DNA from: Flavobacteriales bacterium UBA720
GTDB taxonomy: Bacteria > Bacteroidota > Bacteroidia > Flavobacteriales > Weeksellaceae
Reading direction: 5' to 3'
NCBI GenBank assembly: GCA_002297505.1
Contig: DBLQ01000076.1
Location: 1,481 to 20,313, forward strand
DNA length: 18,833 nucleotides
Shown in pieces: positions 15,065-18,833 of the stretch. The notes beneath the pieces were generated by a model. It searched no databases, had not been told where the DNA came from, and was given only the letters and a program-made list of their open reading frames with translations. Position 1 is the first letter of the stretch; every line of letters begins with the position of its first letter. Position numbers and translations under genes: made by a program.

Positions 15065-15343
15065 ATGTCAGTAAATTTTAAACCTTTAGCAGACAGAGTT
15101 TTGGTAGAACCAACTCCAGCTGAAACTAAAACAGCATCAGGAATCATTATTCCGGACACAGCGAAAGAAAAACCACAAGAAGGCACCGTTGTAGCAGTAG
15201 GTCCGGGTAAAAAAGATGAACCTACAACTGTAAAAGTGGGTGACAAAGTTCTTTATGGAAAATACTCCGGAACAGAGTTGAAATTTGAAGGCAAAGATTA
15301 TTTAATAGTTAAGGAAGGAGACCTTTTAGGAATAATTGGCTGA
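15065..15343 (+). CDS. groES: Co-chaperonin GroES (Hsp10)
   Basis: GroES forms the seven-subunit lid of the GroEL folding chamber. The 92-residue protein has the N-terminal core FKPLADRVLVEP, the mobile loop with SGIIIPDTAKEKPQEG that docks on GroEL, VVAVGPG, and the C-terminal VKVGDKVLYGKYSGTE and DYLIVKEGDLLGIIG. The length is slightly short of the 94-97 residues common in other phyla but normal in form. Its stop codon TGA forms the first three bases of the heptamer TGATAGC, so the inserted element begins exactly at the end of the gene. groEL follows only after 477 bp, an unusually wide gap for this operon. Confidence 0.97.
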   Translation: MSVNFKPLADRVLVEPTPAETKTASGIIIPDTAKEKPQEGTVVAVGPGKKDEPTTVKVGDKVLYGKYSGTELKFEGKDYLIVKEGDLLGIIG

Positions 15344-15376
15344 TAGCTATTAGCTTCTGGCAGATGGCTTTCCAGC
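15341..15376 (+). repeat. Left heptamer arm of the groES-groEL insertion
   Basis: Consecutive units are TGATAGC (15341), TATTAGC (15348), TTCTGGC (15355), AGATGGC (15362) and the 8-bp TTTCCAGC (15369), all ending in GC at a 7-bp period. The first unit supplies the groES stop codon. Confidence 0.7.
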
Positions 15377-15423
15377 GGTGAGAATATTATAAGAGAGATT
15401 TTAAAAAGTTCGAAGTTTGGCAA

Positions 15424-15747
15424 TTGAGCCATCAGTTAACTTTAAAAATTTACAAATCAACCAAAAACTTTCCTAAAGAAGAAATTTTTGGCTTAACCTC
15501 TCAAATCAGAAGGTCATTTGCTTCTATCGGATATAATATTTCGGAAGGAAGCGGAAGAAATTCAGATAAAGAGTTTGCTAATTTCATTAATATTGCGCTG
15601 GGATCATCTAACGAAGCAGAAAACCAATTAATTCTTGCTAAAGATTTGGATTATATCAATGCAAATGAATATCGAAATCTTTCAGAAGAATTAACCCTGT
15701 TAAAGAAGAAGCTTGTCACGCTTTGGAACAGGCTAAACGGAAATTAA
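15424..15747 (+). CDS. Four-helix-bundle protein (23S rRNA intervening-sequence/S23 family), start codon uncertain or lost
   Basis: The family is small helical-bundle proteins first seen in intervening sequences of 23S rRNA genes and related to the Avd protein of diversity-generating retroelements; their job in stand-alone form is not established. The frame shows the family's conserved path: IYKSTKNFPKEEIFGLTSQI, then RRSFASIGYNISEGSGR, then FINIALGSSNEAENQL, then a fourth helix. The first usable start, TTG at 15424, leaves out the family's usual opening, but FKKFEVWQ is encoded in the same frame at 15400-15423 without any ATG, GTG or TTG before it. Further up, an in-frame ATG at 15364 is followed by TGA at 15379-15381. 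The gene therefore either starts at TTG with a shortened first helix or has lost its start. It lies inside a heptamer-armed insertion that splits groES from groEL. Confidence 0.7.
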   Translation: MSHQLTLKIYKSTKNFPKEEIFGLTSQIRRSFASIGYNISEGSGRNSDKEFANFINIALGSSNEAENQLILAKDLDYINANEYRNLSEELTLLKKKLVTLWNRLNGN

Positions 15748-15769
15748 ATTCAAGTTATAAAAATAAACC

Positions 15770-15818
15770 GCGAATTGCTAAGGCCAAAAGCTAAAAGCAA
15801 ATCGCCAAAAGCTTAAAA
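15770..15818 (+). repeat. Right heptamer arm of the groES-groEL insertion
   Basis: Units are GCGAATT (15770), GCTAAG (15777, 6 bp), GCCAAAA (15783), GCTAAAA (15790), GCAAATC (15797), GCCAAAA (15804) and GCTTAAAA (15811, 8 bp). They are the inverted counterpart of the left arm and stop 2 bp before the groEL ATG, so they form its whole 5' leader. Confidence 0.72.
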
Positions 15819-15820
15819 TA

Positions 15821-17443
15821 ATGGCAAAAGAAATAAAATTCGATATCGAATCAAGAGACGCTCTAAAAAGAGGTGTTGATGCATTGGCTAATGCAGTAAA
15901 AGTGACTTTGGGTCCAAAAGGTAGAAACGTAGTTATAGAGAAATCTTTCGGTGCACCGCACGTAACTAAAGACGGGGTTTCCGTAGCTAAAGAAATTGAG
16001 CTGGAAGACCGTGTGGAAAACATGGGTGCGCAGATGGTGAAAGAAGTAGCTTCCAAAACCAATGACATTGCCGGTGACGGTACAACTACCGCTACAGTTC
16101 TGGCACAGGCTATCGTAAGAGAAGGTCTTAAAAACGTAGCTGCAGGTGCCAACCCAATGGATTTGAAAAGAGGAATCGACAAAGCGGTAACTGCAGTTGT
16201 TGAAAACCTGAAATCCCAGTCTCAGACTGTTGGTGACAACAACGATAAAATCAAACAAGTGGCTTCTGTTTCTGCCAACAATGATGAAACCATCGGTTCT
16301 TTAATCGCTGAAGCATTTGGTAAAGTTGGTAAAGAAGGCGTAATTACTGTAGAAGAAGCAAAAGGTATTGACACTACTGTAGATGTGGTAGAAGGTATGC
16401 AGTTCGACAGAGGTTACCAATCGCCTTATTTTGTGACCAATCCTGAGAAGATGGTTGCGGAATTGGACAATCCTTATATTCTTTTAGTTGAGAAAAAAAT
16501 CTCTTCTATGAAGGAATTGTTACCAGTCCTTGAGCCTGTTGCACAAGGTGGAAAATCTTTGTTGATTATTTCAGAGGAAGTAGAAGGTGAAGCTCTGGCA
16601 ACTTTAGTGGTGAACAAATTAAGAGGTTCACTTAAAATCGCTGCTGTTAAAGCACCAGGATTTGGTGACAGAAGAAAAGCAATGCTGGAAGATATCGCTA
16701 TTCTGACTGGCGGCCAGGTGATCTCCGAAGAAAGAGGTTTCACCATGGAGAATGCGTCTATCGAAATCCTTGGAACTGCTGAGAAAGTAGTTATTGACAA
16801 AGACAATACAACTATCGTCAACGGTGGTGGCGATGAAGCTCAGATCAAAGGAAGAGTAGCTCAGATCAAAGCTCAAATGGAAACCACAACTTCTGACTAT
16901 GACAGAGAAAAACTTCAGGAAAGGCTGGCTAAATTGGCTGGTGGTGTAGCTGTACTTTACGTAGGTGCTGCATCTGAAGTAGAAATGAAGGAGAAAAAAG
17001 ACAGAGTGGATGATGCATTACATGCAACCAGAGCTGCTGTGGAAGAAGGAATTGTTGCAGGTGGTGGTGTGGCATTGGTGAGAGCCGTGGCTGCCCTTAA
17101 CTTCGAAGGTGACAATGCTGATGAAACTACAGGTATCAAAATCGTAAAAAGAGCAATTGAGGAGCCTTTGAGACAAATCGTAGCCAACGCTGGTGGTGAA
17201 GGTTCTGTAATCGTAGCTAAAGTAGCGGAAGGCCAAGGTGACTTTGGCTACAATGCCAAGTCAGACGAGTATGTGAATATGCTGGAAGCCGGAATCATTG
17301 ACCCGACTAAAGTAACAAGAGTTGCGCTGGAAAATGCAGCTTCTGTTTCAGGAATGCTTTTGACCACAGAGTGTGTGATCACCGAGGTTAAAAAAGATGA
17401 GCCTGCGATGCCAATGGGCGGCGGAATGCCAGGAATGATGTAA
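15821..17443 (+). CDS. groEL: Chaperonin GroEL (Hsp60)
   Basis: GroEL is the 14-subunit ATP-driven folding chamber that works with GroES. The 540-residue protein is full length and intact. It has the nucleotide-binding VTLGPKGRNVVI (28-39) and GDGTTTATVLAQ starting at 85 (Asp86), an apical domain with VEGMQFDRGYQSPYF, the return hinge region AAVEEGIVAGGGVAL, and the flexible GGM-type tail ending PMGGGMPGMM. The start at ATG 15821 gives the standard MAKEIKFDIESRDALKRG. The leader before it is entirely repeat sequence with no Shine-Dalgarno. A strong terminator follows at 17469. Transcription presumably comes through groES, so its message would carry the inserted 477-bp segment. Confidence 0.99.
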   Translation: MAKEIKFDIESRDALKRGVDALANAVKVTLGPKGRNVVIEKSFGAPHVTKDGVSVAKEIELEDRVENMGAQMVKEVASKTNDIAGDGTTTATVLAQAIVREGLKNVAAGANPMDLKRGIDKAVTAVVENLKSQSQTVGDNNDKIKQVASVSANNDETIGSLIAEAFGKVGKEGVITVEEAKGIDTTVDVVEGMQFDRGYQSPYFVTNPEKMVAELDNPYILLVEKKISSMKELLPVLEPVAQGGKSLLIISEEVEGEALATLVVNKLRGSLKIAAVKAPGFGDRRKAMLEDIAILTGGQVISEERGFTMENASIEILGTAEKVVIDKDNTTIVNGGGDEAQIKGRVAQIKAQMETTTSDYDREKLQERLAKLAGGVAVLYVGAASEVEMKEKKDRVDDALHATRAAVEEGIVAGGGVALVRAVAALNFEGDNADETTGIKIVKRAIEEPLRQIVANAGGEGSVIVAKVAEGQGDFGYNAKSDEYVNMLEAGIIDPTKVTRVALENAASVSGMLLTTECVITEVKKDEPAMPMGGGMPGMM

Positions 17444-17468
17444 GGGTCAGCGACCGAAGCAATATAGA

Positions 17469-17499
17469 AACCGTTCAGATTTTCTGAGCGGTTTTTTTT
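17469..17499 (+). terminator. Intrinsic terminator of the groESL operon
   Basis: AACCGTTCAGA (17469-17479) pairs with TCTGAGCGGTT (17483-17493) with one G-T wobble, followed by a run of eight T residues counted from the stem end. It begins 26 bp after the groEL stop codon. Confidence 0.9.
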
Positions 17500-17536
17500 G
17501 ACTAATATTAGCTGGTACTTCTTTTCAACCATTCGA

Positions 17537-17568
17537 ATAAAAAAACAGCCAATCATTTGGATTGGCTG
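17537..17568 (-). terminator. Intrinsic terminator of the rlpA-like gene
   Basis: CAGCCAAT (17546-17553) pairs perfectly with ATTGGCTG (17561-17568) around CATTTGG; the A-run at 17539-17545 is the T-tract on the minus strand. It lies about 25 bp beyond the stop codon of the minus-strand gene. Confidence 0.87.
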
Positions 17569-17592
17569 ATGTTGTCATAATAAGATAATTTC

Positions 17593-17961
17593 TTAGTCCA
17601 AAACTTCGTACTCTATGGCTACCGTGCCTCTGCGGACATCGGCGATAGATTGGAAGGCAGCTTTCGACAGGTCAAAGGCTCTGGAGGAATGGAATGGTCC
17701 TCTGTCGTTCACCTTCACCACTACACTTTTTCCGGAGATCAGATTGGTAATCTTAACCAATGTCCCGAAAGGCAGCGTCCTGTTGGCTGCAGTCAGCGCC
17801 GCGTTACTGAAAACCTCGCCGCTGGCTGTTTTTCTACCGTTGAATTTGTCGTGGTAGTACGATACAAAACTTGTTTTCGCATCAGTGGCAACTTCTGTAA
17901 AAGAGAAGAAACCAAGTGTTGAAATCATCATTATGATTACAAGAATAGATCTTTTCATCAT
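17593..17961 (-). CDS. RlpA-like double-psi beta-barrel protein, secreted, with Asn at a presumed catalytic His position
   Basis: RlpA proteins are envelope proteins; in Pseudomonas RlpA cuts peptidoglycan strands lacking stem peptides. This 122-residue version has a signal peptide (basic start, hydrophobic residues ~6-21) and a single double-psi beta-barrel: FVSYYHDKFNGRKTASGEVF, LTAANRTLPFGTLVKITNL, VVVKVNDRGPF and AFDLSKAAF. It lacks the C-terminal SPOR domain of longer RlpA proteins. Glu49 and Asp86 fall 37 residues apart, as the catalytic Glu and Asp do in Pseudomonas RlpA, but the position 11 residues after the Glu, usually His in TAAHRTLPFG, is Asn60 here. It may be a binding protein rather than an enzyme. 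The start could be Met1 or Met2 (17961 or 17958). A -7-like box lies at 17989-17996. Confidence 0.88.
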   Translation of the reverse strand: MMKRSILVIIMMISTLGFFSFTEVATDAKTSFVSYYHDKFNGRKTASGEVFSNAALTAANRTLPFGTLVKITNLISGKSVVVKVNDRGPFHSSRAFDLSKAAFQSIADVRRGTVAIEYEVLD

Positions 17962-17988
17962 GTTGAATATTTATGGGTTTTGACTCGG

Positions 17989-17996
17989 CAAAGATA
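17989..17996 (-). promoter_or_regulatory. Putative -7 element of the rlpA-like gene
   Basis: Read on the minus strand this is TATCTTTG, matching TAnnTTTG, with a predicted leader of about 20 bases before the ATG at 17961. No clear -33 TTG is present. Confidence 0.42.
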
Positions 17997-18430
17997 AAAC
18001 GAAGTGCTAAGCTGAGATAGCGTTTATCGAATCTGTGACGATCGTCCCCAAGTCAAGATCATAAGAGAACTTATAAAATGTTGATTTACAAATGATTGAA
18101 CTAGAATGTTAAAGAGTGTTAATTTTAGTATAAAATGTTAAAATAATATTAAAAAAGGAGTCGACTGCGAGCAAGTATAAGCAAGTTATTGTGTCTTTAA
18201 GACTTGCACAATTAATAATTCATTAATAATTTGACAAAAAATATAATTCTTTTATGACAAAGCATTCAATTACAGGAGTTGAATTATAGTTTTATCTTAA
18301 AATACAACATCAATCATCACATATTATTCATTAAATCTGATTGACGAGCATTTTTTTCAATATGAAAACAAGCAAAACACTGTATTTCAATCATTTAAAT
18401 AAATAAAGTGATTTTTTTAACATAATCACA
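17997..18430. other. AT-rich stretch without a recognisable gene
   Basis: This region between the rlpA-like promoter and the rimO terminator holds no convincing reading frame or known RNA. Visible features are three TGTTAA words at about 18107-18140, a set of short inverted repeats at 18181-18212 (GCAAGT/ACTTGC and ATTGTG/CACAAT), and ATTCAA/TTGAAT at 18264-18284. None reaches the level of a named element. It may hold regulatory DNA or a decayed gene. Confidence 0.5.
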
Positions 18431-18459
18431 AAAAAACCACCCAACATTAGGCGGTTTTT
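18431..18459 (-). terminator. Intrinsic terminator of rimO
   Basis: On the minus strand AAAACCGCC pairs with GGTGGTTTT (one G-T wobble) around a short loop and is followed by a T-run (A residues at 18430-18436 on the plus strand). It lies about 20 bp after the rimO stop codon. Confidence 0.82.
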
Positions 18460-18479
18460 GATTTGTATATATTCTTGCA

Positions 18480-18833
18480 TTAAACCAGTTCTCCGATCAA
18501 ATCATAATCTTCAGCTGAGGTAATTTTCACGTTGGCAAATTCTCCTATGGAAATGTAAACATCTTTTGCCGGAACCAGTACCGTATTGTCTACATCGGGC
18601 GAATCATACTCTGTACGGCCGACAAAATAATCGCCTTCTTTCCTGTCGAAGATACATTTGAAGGTTTTACCAACCTTTTCCTGGTTTTTTTCCCAGGAAA
18701 TCTGTTGCTGGATCTCCATGATCTCCTCTACTCTTTTTTGCTTCACCTCGTCAGGTATATTGTCTTCCAATACATAAGCCGTGGTATTTTCCTCGTGCGA
18801 ATAGGTGAAACAGCCCAGTCGGTCGAATCTCTG
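18480..18833 (-). CDS. rimO: Ribosomal protein S12 methylthiotransferase RimO, C-terminal part (5' end outside window)
   Basis: RimO is a radical-SAM iron-sulfur enzyme that adds a methylthio group to an aspartate of ribosomal protein S12. Only the last 117 codons are here; the frame runs off the right edge with no start. The visible part begins RFDRLGCFTYSHEENTTAYV, followed by DNIPDEVKQKRVEEIMEIQQ, the conserved end of the radical-SAM domain, then a C-terminal TRAM domain from about GKTFKCIFDRKEGDYFVGRT to DVYISIGEFANVKITSAEDY. MiaB is the main alternative, but RLGCFTYSHEE and the EYDSPDVDNTVLV segment are typical of RimO. The radical-SAM and cluster-binding cysteines lie outside the window. 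A terminator follows. Confidence 0.93.
   Translation of the reverse strand, partial: QRFDRLGCFTYSHEENTTAYVLEDNIPDEVKQKRVEEIMEIQQQISWEKNQEKVGKTFKCIFDRKEGDYFVGRTEYDSPDVDNTVLVPAKDVYISIGEFANVKITSAEDYDLIGELV

Larger units (their letters stand above)
15341..15818 (+). mobile_element. Putative heptamer-armed insertion carrying a four-helix-bundle ORF, between groES and groEL
   Basis: About 478 bp separate the two chaperonin genes. Both ends are built of degenerate 7-bp units in opposite orientation (left ...TAGC/...TGGC; right GCCAAAA/GCTAAAA), and the middle carries a four-helix-bundle reading frame of the 23S rRNA intervening-sequence family. The arms match 12 of 14 bases over 15348-15361 against 15783-15796. 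AATAATTGGC just left of the element and AATAATGGC overlapping its right edge could be a degraded target duplication, but both lie in coding sequence and may be chance. No transposase is encoded, so movement would need a factor supplied elsewhere. Confidence 0.5.

Overview
The window looks like a chromosomal segment of a Bacteroidota bacterium, most likely a flavobacterium of the Chryseobacterium/Epilithonimonas group (Weeksellaceae). Signs of this are promoters of the TTG...TAnnTTTG type in front of the two tRNA genes, start codons without Shine-Dalgarno sequences, lipoprotein signals followed by charged residues, short AT-rich intergenic gaps, and protein families in flavobacterial form. The genus is an inference from protein style, not from a database comparison.

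Layout. (1) 2-2097: the 3' part of a FUSC-type membrane protein gene, meeting a 4'-phosphopantetheinyl transferase gene tail to tail with a 25-bp overlap. (2) 2230-8946: an unrecognised small membrane protein, then a complete tripartite RND efflux operon (lipoprotein adaptor, AcrB-type pump, TolC/OprM-type outer-membrane lipoprotein) ending at a strong terminator. Both gaps inside the operon hold unusual structured DNA. (3) 8960-9317: two identical tRNA-Phe genes on the minus strand, each with its own promoter and terminator. (4) 9354-12442, minus strand: aspartate kinase followed 5 bp later by a fused PlsC-GNAT acyltransferase of the OlsF type, probably making amino-acid lipids. (5) 12681-14776: class I fructose-1,6-bisphosphatase, then an o-succinylbenzoate synthase (menaquinone pathway) whose putative promoter lies in the T-tract of the preceding terminator. 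(6) 14777-17499: a repeat-rich regulatory region and the groES-groEL chaperonin operon. (7) 17537-18833, minus strand: a small RlpA-like protein, a 0.5-kb AT-rich stretch without genes, and the 3' end of rimO.

The most unusual signal is a pair of elements with the same design. Each has two inverted arms made of degenerate 7-bp tandem units. One (3941-4034) is short and empty and sits between the adaptor and pump genes. The other (15341-15818) separates groES from groEL by 477 bp and carries a four-helix-bundle (23S rRNA intervening-sequence/S23 family) reading frame that lacks a normal start codon. Both begin at or just after an upstream stop codon and end a few bases before the next start codon. 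I read them as members of one family of small insertions that settles in gaps inside operons; this is an inference from sequence structure alone.

Other points worth checking are two exact 13-bp direct repeats 30 bp apart upstream of groES with a sigma-54-like box, a His-to-Asn change at a presumed catalytic position of the RlpA-like protein, and a hairpin-rich gap before the outer-membrane factor gene.
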